From the NCBI GenBank assembly GCA_000716465.1, contig JNWL01000014.1, positions 54,882 to 118,881 on the forward strand: a stretch of DNA of 64,000 nucleotides, written 5' to 3'. The notes under the pieces are model-generated. The model was given only the letters and a program-made list of their open reading frames with translations, searched no databases and was not told where the DNA came from. A program made the position numbers and the translations under genes. Source of the stretch: Streptomyces bikiniensis. Lineage in GTDB: Bacteria > Actinomycetota > Actinomycetes > Streptomycetales > Streptomycetaceae. Below are positions 9,198 to 17,778 of this stretch, one piece after another; position 1 is the stretch's first letter, and the number at the start of each line of letters is the position of its first letter.

Positions 9198-12100
9198 CTA
9201 CCGCCGGCGCGCCTGCGCCCCGCCGTCCCCCCACCCCGCCGGGGCGATGTCGGCCCTGGACGCGGCGTTCAGCTTCCGCATGATGCGCGCCACGTGGTGC
9301 TCCACGGTCCGGGTGGAGAGCACCAGGCTCTCGGCGATGTCCCGGTTGGCGCGCCCCTGCGCGACCAGCCGCGCCACCTCCTGCTCGCGCGGGGACAGCC
9401 GGTCGCCGTAGCCGAGCCGGCCGCGGCGGTGGGTGGTGACGATGTCGTGGCGGCGCAGCAGCCGCCGGCAGCGGGCCACGTCCCAGCGGGCGTCGAGGCG
9501 CCGATAGGCCTCCACCACCTCCCGGACCTCGTCGGCCGCCGCCTCCCCGCGCAGACCGAGGAGGCAGCGGCCCCGGGCCTCCGCCGCCCGGGCCGCGTCG
9601 AAGGGACGGCCGAGCAGCCGCCACCGCTCCTCCGCGTCCGCCAGCAGCCCGACGGCCTCCTCCGGCCGCTCCCCGGCCTCGGCGAGCAGCGCCCGGCACA
9701 CGGTCAGGGCGGCCCGCGCGGCGGGCGCGTCGCCGCCCTCGATCCCCGCCGCGAAGTCGGCGACGAGCCGGCGGGCCCGCGCGGTCTGCCCACTGCCGTG
9801 CAGGGCCTCCACGGCGACGGGCAGCACCTCCCCGGCCCACACCCAGCCACCGGTCAGGTCGAGGCGGTGCAGCACCTCCTCCACGGCCTCGCACGCCTGC
9901 CCGGGCCGCCCGGCCTCCAGATGGACGCGGGCCGTGGCGGCGGCGGACGCGGTGAGGATGAGACCGGTGTCGTAACGGGTGGTACGGGCGGCCTCCGCCA
10001 GGTCGTGGCGGGCCCGGGGGACGTCGCCGAGCACGTGCAGCGCGGTCAACCCGCGCACCAGCGTGGCCTCCGAGGTCAGGTCGGGTATCTCCCGGTAGAG
10101 CCGGGCGGTGCGGTCGGCGGCCTCGTACAGGCCCTGCCAGCGGCCCTCGTGCCAGGCGAGCACGAGCCGGGCGGTCTGGACCAGCCCCTCCAGGTAGGGG
10201 CTGGTGGTGTCGGCGAGCCCGTCGGTGGCCCGGCCCAGGAACTCCCGGGCCCGCGCGCCGTATCCGAGGGCGCTGGAAGCGTGCGCCAGATTGGTCCAGC
10301 CCCGGGCGTGGTGCGCGGCCTCCATCGCGGACCCGGCCGGGCCGCGCAGCGCCTCGGCGGCGGTCCAGGCCCGCGGGTCGCCGAGCAGCATCAGGGCGGT
10401 GGCGCGGTTGGCGGCGACGGCGGCCCGGGCGACCGGGTCGGCGACCCGGCCGTCGAGCGCCTCGCCGCGCTCCAGCCACTCCCGGTGGCGCTCGACCGGC
10501 CAGCCCTTGATGGAGGGGATGGCGGCGACCGCCATGGCGCGGGCGGCGGTCTGCGGGTCGGAGGCCTCCAGGTCGGGGACGGCGCGGGCGACCTCGTTGA
10601 GGCTGTCGAGCGCCCCTCCGCTCTGGTTGCGCAGGACGACGCTCAGGTGCAGCCGGATCTCGCCGCGCAGCCGGGGCGGCGGGTCGTCCTCGTCGAGGAC
10701 CCGCCGCACGGCGGCCACCACCGGCTCGCCCGCGCGGGCCAGTTGCGCGGTGCGGGCCAGCTTCGCGGCGGTACGGATCCGGCCCTCCGCGCGCGGGTCC
10801 TCGGCGACGGCCCGGGTGTAGAGGCCGGTGGCGGTGGCGTAGTCGCCGGCGGCGGCCGCGCGGTCGGCGGCCGCGACGAGGCAGCGCAGGGCCTCGCGCA
10901 CCCGTCCGGCCGCCGCGTACAGCCGGGCGAGGTCGGCCAGCGGCGGCGGCCCTCCGCCGTTCCGGCGCAGCGCGCGGGCGGCGCGCAGGCTCAGCCGGGC
11001 GAGCCGCGGCCCGGAGAGGAAGGCGAGCGCGGCCCGGCGGTCCAGCGGGTGCCGGAAGACGGGGTACGGGCCGGCGGCCCGCAGCACGGACCGGCGTACG
11101 CACGCGTCCACGGCCTCCTCGGCCCGCTCGGGCGCGAGGTCCGCGACCTCGGCGAGCACGTCGACGGGCACCGCGAGGCCGAGGACGGCCGCAGCCTCGA
11201 CGACCCGCCGCGCGTCCTCGTCGAGCGGCGCGCACCGCCGGGCCAGCTCCCGCCGCACCCTCACGGGCACCCCGACCTCACCCACGGCGGCGCACACCGG
11301 CCCACCGACTCCCACCCACGCCTCCGCACCCCGGTCGCCCCCGTCCGCCCGGCGCCCCGCCGCGCGGTCGCCCCGGTCCGGGCGGGGACCCGGCGGTCCG
11401 TCGTCGGTCCTCCGGTGGGGGCCGTCCTCCCGCAGGAGTTCACCGGCACTCCGCAGCAGTTCCCCGGCGGTGCCGGGCAGTCCGCCGGTCAGTTCGTGCA
11501 CGAGGGCGGCGAGTTCCTCCTGTTCGTCCGTCCGCTCCGGCCGGTGCGCGTCGAGCCATCGCCGGACGAACTCGCCCGTCTCCCCGGGCGTCCAGGGCCG
11601 TACCTCGATCTCCTCGACCCGTACCCCCTCCGGGACGCGGACGCCGAGGGCCGGCGGCCCGGCCGCGGCGTCCTCGGTGACCACGAGCCGCAGCCCGGCC
11701 GGCATCGCGCCCGTCAGGCGCCGGAGCAGGGCGAGGGTCGCGGGGTCCGCGCGGTGGACGTCCTCCACGACCAGGACGGCGTCCCCGACGGCCGCGAGGA
11801 GCGCCCCGATCGCCCGCGGCAGCAGCCCGCGCCGCACCTCGGGATCGGCCGCCGCGGCGGGCGGGTCCGGCAGCCGGCCGGCCAGTTCCGGTACGAGGAG
11901 GCCGACGGCCCCGGTCACCGCGGGCAGCGCCCGGCCGGGGAGCCCGGGCCGGCACGGCAGTCCGGCCAGCGCGTCGGCGACGGGCCCGAGCGGCACCGCG
12001 TCCGCCGCGTCGGGGCACGTTCCGCGCAGCTGCGTCCACTCCGCGAACTCCGCCCGGCCGAGCACCTCGTCCACCAGCCGGGACGTCCCCGTCCCCGCCT

Positions 12101-12299
12101 CCCCCCGTACGACGGTGAGGCCCGGCCCCTCCCGCAGCGCTTCCCCCAGCCGCCGCGCCTCCTCGGCCCGCCCGACGAAGATCCGCCCGGTGGAGGCCCG
12201 CCCGGTGGAGGCCCGTTCGGCGCACCCGCCCGCCGCGGCGGCCGCCTCCCCGCAGGGCCCCGTACCGAAGGAACGTCTCTCCACGGCTCCGCCTCTCAC
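9198..12299 (-). CDS. LAL-type LuxR family transcriptional regulator with altered P-loop
   Basis: A 1033-residue large ATP-binding regulator of the LuxR family. The N-terminal AAA-like part starts IFVGRAEEARRLGEAL (about 40-55). A P-loop-like GEAGTGTS is at 66-73, where Thr72 replaces the usual Walker-A lysine. A Walker-B-like VLVVEDVHRADP follows near residue 180. The long middle is TPR-like helical repeats. The C-terminus is a standard GerE/LuxR helix-turn-helix (LSPREQEVARLVAQGRANRD, then STRTVEHHVARIMRKL). It is probably activated by a ligand rather than a kinase. Target unknown; both the unknown gene downstream and the S8 protease divergent from it are candidates. Confidence 0.9.
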   Translation of the reverse strand: MRGGAVERRSFGTGPCGEAAAAAGGCAERASTGRASTGRIFVGRAEEARRLGEALREGPGLTVVRGEAGTGTSRLVDEVLGRAEFAEWTQLRGTCPDAADAVPLGPVADALAGLPCRPGLPGRALPAVTGAVGLLVPELAGRLPDPPAAAADPEVRRGLLPRAIGALLAAVGDAVLVVEDVHRADPATLALLRRLTGAMPAGLRLVVTEDAAAGPPALGVRVPEGVRVEEIEVRPWTPGETGEFVRRWLDAHRPERTDEQEELAALVHELTGGLPGTAGELLRSAGELLREDGPHRRTDDGPPGPRPDRGDRAAGRRADGGDRGAEAWVGVGGPVCAAVGEVGVPVRVRRELARRCAPLDEDARRVVEAAAVLGLAVPVDVLAEVADLAPERAEEAVDACVRRSVLRAAGPYPVFRHPLDRRAALAFLSGPRLARLSLRAARALRRNGGGPPPLADLARLYAAAGRVREALRCLVAAADRAAAAGDYATATGLYTRAVAEDPRAEGRIRTAAKLARTAQLARAGEPVVAAVRRVLDEDDPPPRLRGEIRLHLSVVLRNQSGGALDSLNEVARAVPDLEASDPQTAARAMAVAAIPSIKGWPVERHREWLERGEALDGRVADPVARAAVAANRATALMLLGDPRAWTAAEALRGPAGSAMEAAHHARGWTNLAHASSALGYGARAREFLGRATDGLADTTSPYLEGLVQTARLVLAWHEGRWQGLYEAADRTARLYREIPDLTSEATLVRGLTALHVLGDVPRARHDLAEAARTTRYDTGLILTASAAATARVHLEAGRPGQACEAVEEVLHRLDLTGGWVWAGEVLPVAVEALHGSGQTARARRLVADFAAGIEGGDAPAARAALTVCRALLAEAGERPEEAVGLLADAEERWRLLGRPFDAARAAEARGRCLLGLRGEAAADEVREVVEAYRRLDARWDVARCRRLLRRHDIVTTHRRGRLGYGDRLSPREQEVARLVAQGRANRDIAESLVLSTRTVEHHVARIMRKLNAASRADIAPAGWGDGGAQARRR

Positions 12300-12832
12300 C
12301 GACCACGCATCCGGAAGGCCCCCGTACGACCGGGGTCGGCCCCGCCCGTCGAGCAGGTGGTCTACCCTCCGGACGGCCGAGGTCGCAATAGGGGTCCACC
12401 ACCTAGGGAATGCGGGCGGTCCGCGACGGCCGCCGCTCCCACTCTTTGGGTAGCGCTACGGATTGCTGCGTTCCTCCCGGCCGGACGAAGCTCTGGGCGG
12501 TCCGGCGACGCCGTCCCGCACACCGCGGCCCCCAACCGGTGGGGTGCGGAGCGCGGCCGGACCCGCGCCGTGCGGAGCCGAATCCGTACGACGCACCGTC
12601 CCACGCCCCACCGCCGTGGGCGCCGACACCCGAAGGCGCCCGCACGTTCGCCACGTCCGGCTCATTGTCATGATCCGGACAGGATCGCGTCCGGCGATCC
12701 GGCGGCCGGTCTCCGGACGCGCCCTCCCCACCACCGGTGGAGCGCGTCCGGGGCCCACCGGGGCGACGGGTGTCCCCCCTCCGGGCCCGAGCCGGGCCCG
12801 GACACCTCTCAAGGGATCTCAAGGGAGAAACC
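12300..12832. other. 533-bp divergent intergenic region
   Basis: No gene seen. It separates the LAL regulator from the S8 protease. For the regulator (minus strand) a promoter-like TTGCGA (12383-12388) and TAGACC (12359-12364) are 18 bp apart. Beside them is an inverted TAGG...CCTA element (12389-12407). A perfect palindrome GTAGCGCTAC lies at 12450-12459. The end nearest the protease carries two copies of CAAGGGA, the second serving as its ribosome-binding site. Short overlapping frames here have no protein-like content. Confidence 0.5.
12359..12388 (-). promoter_or_regulatory. Candidate promoter of the LAL regulator gene
   Basis: Minus-strand TTGCGA (plus 12388-12383) and TAGACC (plus 12364-12359) are separated by 18 bp, close to the housekeeping sigma consensus. 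They lie 60 bp before the start codon. Confidence 0.4.
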
Positions 12833-14440
12833 ATGGAGTTCGACGCTCGCGCCCTCCGGCGCCTGCTCGCCGTCGGCGCCAGTGCCGCCCTGCTCGCCGG
12901 GGCCGCCTCCACCGCCGGGGCCACGGCCGCCCCCGTACCGCCGGGCGGCGGCGAGGGCCGCATCGTCGGCGCGGACCGCCCCGGCGCGGTCGACGGCTCC
13001 TACATCGTCACCTTCAAGGACTCGGTCGCCCGCGCCGACGTACCCGCCTCCGCGAAGGCCCTGGCCGAGCGGCACGCCGGCAGCCTGCGCCACACCTACA
13101 CCGCCGCCCTGCGCGGCTTCGCCGTGCGGATGACGGAGGCCGAGGCCAAGGAGCTGGCCGCCGACCCGTCGGTGGCCCGGGTGGAGGCCGACGCGGCGGC
13201 GTACGCCGCCGACACCCAGCCCAACCCGCCCTCCTGGGGCCTGGACCGCGTCGACCAACGCGACCTGCCGATCGACAAGGGCTACACCTACGGCACCACC
13301 GCCTCCACCGTGAACGCGTACATCCTGGACACCGGCATCCGCATGAGCCACCGCGACTTCGGTGGCCGCGCGGTCAGCGGCTACGACTTCATCGACAACG
13401 ACTCCAACGCCTCCGACTGCCAGGGCCACGGCACCCACGTCGCCGGCACCGTCGGCGGCGGCGCGTACGGCGTCGCCAAGGGCGTCAAGCTGATCGGCGT
13501 CCGGGTCCTGAACTGCCAGGGCACCTCGGGCGACACCTGGGCCCCGGTCCTCGCGGGCATCGACTGGGTCACCAAGAACGCCAAGAAGCCCGCCGTCGCC
13601 AACATGAGCATCGGCGGCGGCAAGACCCAGTCCGTGAACGACGCGGTGGCCGCCTCCATCGCCTCCGGCGTCACCTGGGTCGTGGCGGCCGGCAACAACA
13701 ACGCCGACTCGTGTTCCTACTCCCCGTCCTCCACCCCGGCCGCCATCACGGTCGGCGCCACCAACAGCCGGGACGCCCGCGCCACCGGCTGGTCCAACGG
13801 CCAGGGCTCCAACTACGGCTCCTGCCTGGACGTCTTCGCCCCCGGCGACAGCATCGTCTCCACGTCCAACTCCGGCGACACCGCCTCCCAGTCGATGAGC
13901 GGCACCTCCATGGCCGCCCCGCACGTCGCCGGCGCGGCCGCCCTGCTGCTCGCCGCCAACCCGACCTGGACCCCGGCCCAGGTCCGCGACAAGCTGGTCG
14001 CCGACGCCACCTCCGGCAAGGTCACCGACCCCCGCACCGGCTCCCCGAACAAGCTCCTGTACACGGGCACCGGCAGCACCACCCCGCCGCCCACCGGTGA
14101 CAAGTTCGAGAACACCGACGACGTCCAGATCCGCGACAACGCCACCGTCGAGTCGCCGATCACCGTCACCGGCGTCACCGGCAACGCCCCCGCGAACCTG
14201 GCCGTCACCGTCGACGTCCGCCACACCTTCCGCGGCGACCTGAAGGTCGAACTGGTCGCCCCCGACGGCGGCGCGTTCGTCCTGAAGAACTACAACTCCT
14301 CCGACAGCGCCGACCACGTCCAGGGCACGTTCACGGTCGACGCCTCCGGCAAGGCCGCCAACGGCACCTGGAAGCTCCGCGTCACCGACAACTGGGTCAA
14401 CGACACCGGCTACGTCAACGCCTGGTCGCTCCAGTTCTGA
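12833..14440 (+). CDS. Secreted S8 family (subtilisin-like) serine protease with P domain
   Basis: A 535-residue secreted protease. A signal peptide with an Ala-rich core (about 9-33) is followed by an I9 propeptide (SYIVTFKDSV near 56-65, cleaved by autoproteolysis). The S8 catalytic domain has Asp166 (ILDTGI), His199 (GHGTHVAG) and Ser359 (SGTSMAAPH), with oxyanion Asn in AAGNNN. After a TTPPPTG linker comes a P/proprotein-convertase domain (about 445-535). That domain is common in Streptomyces proteases of the aqualysin type and usually aids folding or substrate binding. AAGGGAG precedes the ATG. A strong hairpin terminator follows. Confidence 0.95.
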   Translation: MEFDARALRRLLAVGASAALLAGAASTAGATAAPVPPGGGEGRIVGADRPGAVDGSYIVTFKDSVARADVPASAKALAERHAGSLRHTYTAALRGFAVRMTEAEAKELAADPSVARVEADAAAYAADTQPNPPSWGLDRVDQRDLPIDKGYTYGTTASTVNAYILDTGIRMSHRDFGGRAVSGYDFIDNDSNASDCQGHGTHVAGTVGGGAYGVAKGVKLIGVRVLNCQGTSGDTWAPVLAGIDWVTKNAKKPAVANMSIGGGKTQSVNDAVAASIASGVTWVVAAGNNNADSCSYSPSSTPAAITVGATNSRDARATGWSNGQGSNYGSCLDVFAPGDSIVSTSNSGDTASQSMSGTSMAAPHVAGAAALLLAANPTWTPAQVRDKLVADATSGKVTDPRTGSPNKLLYTGTGSTTPPPTGDKFENTDDVQIRDNATVESPITVTGVTGNAPANLAVTVDVRHTFRGDLKVELVAPDGGAFVLKNYNSSDSADHVQGTFTVDASGKAANGTWKLRVTDNWVNDTGYVNAWSLQF

Positions 14441-14469
14441 CCGGCGCCCCGCGTTTCCCCCGTCCCGCA

Positions 14470-14495
14470 CCCCCGGAGCAGAGCCGCTCCGGGGG
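14470..14495 (+). terminator. Hairpin terminator after the S8 protease
   Basis: CCCCCGGAGC (14470-14479) pairs perfectly with GCTCCGGGGG (14486-14495) across a 6-base loop. There is no T-run, as usual for Streptomyces. Confidence 0.75.
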
Positions 14496-14571
14496 CGCGG
14501 GCCGTGCCACGCGCGCGTACGACAGCCGTTCGGGCGCCCTCCGGCTGCGCGGACACCGGGCCACCGGGAGC

Positions 14572-15627
14572 GTGGGGGACATGAAACAGAGCACCCTGTC
14601 CGAGGTGAAGGACGCCGTCACTCCACGGGCCACCCTGCTGGTCATCGGAGTGATCGCCCTCCAGCTGCTGTTCGTCGCCTCCTACGTGGGCGCGCTGCAC
14701 GAGCCCAAGCTCAAGGACGTGCCCTTCGGCGTGGTGGCGCCGCAGGCCGTGGCCGGCCAGACGGTGGCCCGGCTGGAGGGGCTGCCCGGCTCGCCGCTCG
14801 ACCCCCGCGCGCTGCCCGACGAGAGGACCGCGCGGCAACAGCTCCTGAACCGGGAGATCGACGGAGCGCTCGTGGTGCGCCCGGCCGGCACCACCGACAC
14901 GCTCCTGGTCGCCTCCGGCGGCGGCAGGGCCCTGTCCCTCGCGCTGGAGTCGCTCGTCACCGCCGTGGACAAGAACCAGGGGCGTACCGTCCGCACGGTC
15001 GACGTGGCCCCGTCCTCGCCCCACGACTTCAACAGCCTGTCCTCGTTCTACCTGGTCATCGGCTGGTGCGTCGGGGCCTACCTGTGCGCGTCGATCCTGG
15101 CGATCAGCGCCGGGGCCCGCCCGGCCAACCCGGCCCGCGCGGCCACCCGCCTGGGCACCATGACCCTGGTCGCCCTCGTCGGAGGCCTCGGCGGCGCGGT
15201 CATCGTCGGGCCGATCCTGGGCGCCCTGCCGGGCAGCGTGTGGGCCCTGTGGGGGCTCGGCGTCCTGCTCATCTTCGCGGTCGGCGCCGCCACCCTGGCC
15301 CTCCAGGGCCTCTTCGGCGTCATCGGCATCGGCCTGGCGATCCTGCTGGTCGTGATCGCGGGCAACCCGAGCGCGGGCGGCGCCTTCCCCGCGCCGATGC
15401 TGCCACCGTTCTGGGAGGCCATCGGCCCGGCCCTGCCACCGGGCGCGGGCACCTGGGCGGCCCGCTCGATCTCGTACTTCCACGGCAACGACATGACCTC
15501 CGCCCTGCTGGTCCTGTCGGCCTGGGCCGTCGTCGGCGTCCTGGTCACCATGCTCGCGGCGGTGCTCCGGCGACGCCGGGCCGCGGAAGCGGACGGCGCC
15601 CCGGACCCGGTGGTCCGGGCCCCGTGA
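14572..15627 (+). CDS. Membrane protein of the DUF3533/YhgE-Pip-like type
   Basis: A 351-residue membrane protein. One N-terminal membrane segment (LLVIGVIALQLLFVASYVGA, about 22-41) is followed by a roughly 130-residue extracytoplasmic part with DVPFGVVAPQAVAGQTVARL. Five or so further segments begin at FYLVIGWCVGAYLCASILAI. This is the layout of YhgE/Pip and DUF3533 ABC-2-like permeases. No partner ATPase is adjacent. The start is uncertain: GTG at 14572 or ATG at 14581, both with purine-rich sequence very close. Substrate unknown. Confidence 0.75.
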   Translation: MGDMKQSTLSEVKDAVTPRATLLVIGVIALQLLFVASYVGALHEPKLKDVPFGVVAPQAVAGQTVARLEGLPGSPLDPRALPDERTARQQLLNREIDGALVVRPAGTTDTLLVASGGGRALSLALESLVTAVDKNQGRTVRTVDVAPSSPHDFNSLSSFYLVIGWCVGAYLCASILAISAGARPANPARAATRLGTMTLVALVGGLGGAVIVGPILGALPGSVWALWGLGVLLIFAVGAATLALQGLFGVIGIGLAILLVVIAGNPSAGGAFPAPMLPPFWEAIGPALPPGAGTWAARSISYFHGNDMTSALLVLSAWAVVGVLVTMLAAVLRRRRAAEADGAPDPVVRAP

Positions 15628-15685
15628 CGGCCGCCCGCCCGGGGGCGACTGGCGCGGCGGCGTCCGCCGGTGTGAGGATGACGCC

Positions 15686-16033
15686 ATGTATGCGGTCCCC
15701 GAGGGAAAAGTGCACCTCACCCGACACGAGCAGGTCTTCCTGATCACGATGCGCGGCGAGATGGATCACGACGACGTGGAGGAGGTCGAGGCCGCCTGGA
15801 CGGCGGCCGACGAAGCGGCCTCCCCGATGACGGCGGTGGACCTCTCCCGGGTGACGTTCGCCGACAGCATGCTCCTCAACACGCTGCTCGGAGCCCGGCG
15901 CCGCCACGAGGCGGACGGACGCGAACTGGTGCTGATCGGCCCCCTGCACTCCGCGGTGCTGCGTCTCCTGGACGTCAGCGGTACCCTGGACCGCTTCCGG
16001 ATCGTCAGCACGGGCCCCTCCCCGGCCAGCTGA
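15686..16033 (+). CDS. STAS domain anti-sigma factor antagonist
   Basis: A 115-residue single STAS domain, the RsbV/SpoIIAA type that binds a RsbW-like kinase when unphosphorylated. The phosphorylation loop reads VDLSRVTFADSMLLNTLL, with Ser61 as the predicted phosphosite. The protein is close to full family length. It is followed on the same strand by the remnant of a RsbW-like ATPase, which is the usual partner of such a gene. If that kinase gene is dead, this antagonist must work with a kinase encoded elsewhere. Confidence 0.9.
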   Translation: MYAVPEGKVHLTRHEQVFLITMRGEMDHDDVEEVEAAWTAADEAASPMTAVDLSRVTFADSMLLNTLLGARRRHEADGRELVLIGPLHSAVLRLLDVSGTLDRFRIVSTGPSPAS

Positions 16034-16037
16034 GCCC

Positions 16038-16343
16038 GTGACCGGTGGCGGGGAAGGGAAGCCGGTACCGGGGAGCGGCGGGGGCCGTTCCGTTCGGCGG
16101 TTCGACCGCGCACCGGCCCCGGCGTACTCCTCCTCGAACCGTCCCCCCGGGGGCTCCCCGCTGGACGTCACCGTCCGCGACGGCTCCCCCCGTCCGCCGG
16201 TCGTCCGGGAACGGGACGTCCGCCGCGCGGGAGGACACGGCCTCCGCCTGGTCGCCCTCCCGTACGAGCGGCTGCACCACGACGACCTGGCGACGGGCAA
16301 GGAGGTCGTCGCCCGGCTCCGCCCGCGTCAGCCCGCCGACCGA
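16038..16343 (+). pseudogene. Remnant of a RsbW-like HATPase anti-sigma kinase
   Basis: One frame reads LDVTVRDGSPRPPV (16160-16201), then GGHGLRLVA, then TGKEVVARLRP (ending near 16325). These match, in order, the G1-strand, G2 box and last strand of Streptomyces HATPase_c_2 anti-sigma kinases. The N-box half that should come before is absent, a Pro/Arg-rich stretch replaces it, and the frame runs on into the opposite-strand STAS gene without a proper stop. I read it as a truncated gene, formerly paired with the STAS gene just upstream. Boundaries are approximate. Confidence 0.6.
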
Positions 16344-16696
16344 CCGGACCGAGAGCCCGGCGGCGGGCCGGTGAGGTGGTCCAGGACGTTGGTGATGTGG
16401 AGCATGCGCTCCAGGAAGTCCGGACGGTTGTCCAGGTGGAGGGTGGCACCGAGGGCGCCGGCCCGGCGGTGGACGAGCAGCAGGGCGGACAGGCCCGAGG
16501 AGTCGATGTGCGTCAGGCCGTCGAAGTCGAGCCGTACGCACCGTGGCGGCGTTCCGTCGCCCGTCAGGTGCTCGGTGATCCCGTCGACCAGTTCGTCGCA
16601 GGTGTCGTAGTCGAGGTCCCCGGTCACGCGCACGAACAGCGAGTCGGACTCGCGAACGAGTTCGAGGGCGAACTCGGTGGAGGGGAAGCCGCTCAT
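16328..16696 (-). CDS. STAS domain anti-sigma factor antagonist
   Basis: A 122-residue STAS protein. VRLDFDGLTHIDSSGLSALL carries the phosphorylatable serine pair at 66-67. The ATG at 16696 overlaps the stop of the upstream cobalamin-binding gene (ATGA), so the two are translationally coupled and probably made in fixed ratio. This is the last gene of the minus-strand stress operon. It may be the output antagonist dephosphorylated by the PP2C phosphatases upstream. The C-terminus ends in a Ser/Gly/Arg tail facing the ATPase remnant. Confidence 0.92.
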   Translation of the reverse strand: MSGFPSTEFALELVRESDSLFVRVTGDLDYDTCDELVDGITEHLTGDGTPPRCVRLDFDGLTHIDSSGLSALLLVHRRAGALGATLHLDNRPDFLERMLHITNVLDHLTGPPPGSRSGRSAG

Positions 16697-17778
16697 GAGC
16701 CGGAGCCGGAGCCGGAGCCGGTACGGACGGCGTGCGCGCCCAGGGCTGCCGCGCCCCGTTCGATCGCGCGCATCGTGCGGGGGAAGTCACGCAGCTGTTC
16801 CGCCAGGACGTCCAGACTCGCCACGAGGAAACGGGCGGGGACGCCGCGCACTCCGAGGACGTCGGCGGTCCAGACGAGGAACGTGGTGAACAGCTCGGGG
16901 TCGTCCACGTAGAGCGAGGTGGCCAGGAAGTCGACGATGTGCGCGATGTCCTCAGCCGTGCGCTCGCGCTGGAGGTCGTCGTACGCGCGCATCGGGGGGA
17001 ACCGGTCCTCCAGGTCGGCCAGGGTCTGCTTGACCAGCCGGTGCCGGGACCGGACGACCATCGTGTACTCCTGGTCGGCCAGGTGCGGCAGGTCGTCCAC
17101 GGCCTGTCGGCCGGCCGACGCGTTCGGCCGTGCCACGCCCCCGTCCAGGACCGCGAGCGCGCCCCGCGCGTCGGGCGCCCACCGGTCGGCGCACAGCGTG
17201 CGCGCGTACCGGCCGTCGGGACCGAAGGCGCGGCCGCCCGCCAGGACCGGGACGCCGACGGCCTGACAGGCGGTGATGGCGGCGTGGGCGGCCGGCAGGT
17301 GGGTGGGGATCGAACCGGACAGCAGGACGGCGTCGGGATTGCTCTGGTGCAGATGGGCGACCAGGTGCGGGGTCGGGGTCTGCGCCCCGAGGTAGTCGAC
17401 CCGCCATCCGTGCAGGGAGAGGACCTCCGCGACGAGACGGGCGGGGAACGCGTGCCACTCGCCGTCGACGCAGCTGACCGTGACGCGGCCCCGGAAAGGC
17501 GCGGTGCCGCCGCCGGTGCGGCGGTGCGCCAGGGAGGCGACGATCCGCTCGTTGATGGCGGTGACGGCGTGTTCCTGGGCCACGGTGATGCGGTCGGCGG
17601 CCCACTCGACGCCGACCCGCGCCTGGACCCGCGCGAGCACGTCGAGGAGGAGGGTCTCCTCCGGCACACCCGCGTCGAGGGCCTCGTGGACGACCGAGGC
17701 GGCGGCGGGTTCGTCACCCTCCACCGCTGCCCTCCACAGCCGTTCCACCACCGTGTCCGTCGCGGTGGCCTGTCTCAC
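16693..17778 (-). CDS. Cobalamin-binding photosensor-like protein with CarH W-x9-EH motif
   Basis: A 361-residue soluble protein. Residues 10-85 form the four-helix B12-binding cap. It contains Trp59, nine residues, then Glu69-His70 (WAADRITVAQEH), the signature of CarH-type adenosylcobalamin photoreceptors. The Rossmann B12 domain (about 97-215) has GEWHAF with His109 where CarH has its lower-axial His. It continues LHGWRVDYLGAQTP and VLLSGSIPTHLP. Residues about 225-350 are a helical domain I cannot name (AEDIAHIVDFLATSLYVDD). There is no MerR DNA-binding domain. The GTG at 17778 has GGAGG upstream and overlaps the phosphatase stop; the 3' end overlaps the STAS start. I infer a light or B12 input to the phosphatase/STAS pathway. 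Confidence 0.88.
   Translation of the reverse strand: MRQATATDTVVERLWRAAVEGDEPAAASVVHEALDAGVPEETLLLDVLARVQARVGVEWAADRITVAQEHAVTAINERIVASLAHRRTGGGTAPFRGRVTVSCVDGEWHAFPARLVAEVLSLHGWRVDYLGAQTPTPHLVAHLHQSNPDAVLLSGSIPTHLPAAHAAITACQAVGVPVLAGGRAFGPDGRYARTLCADRWAPDARGALAVLDGGVARPNASAGRQAVDDLPHLADQEYTMVVRSRHRLVKQTLADLEDRFPPMRAYDDLQRERTAEDIAHIVDFLATSLYVDDPELFTTFLVWTADVLGVRGVPARFLVASLDVLAEQLRDFPRTMRAIERGAAALGAHAVRTGSGSGSGS

Noticed and set aside
8817..13133. A 1438-codon open frame on the plus strand
   Set aside because: It lies opposite the unknown protein gene and the LAL regulator and reads through non-coding sequence. Its composition is Gly/Arg/Pro-rich with no domain. Long antisense frames are expected at this G+C.
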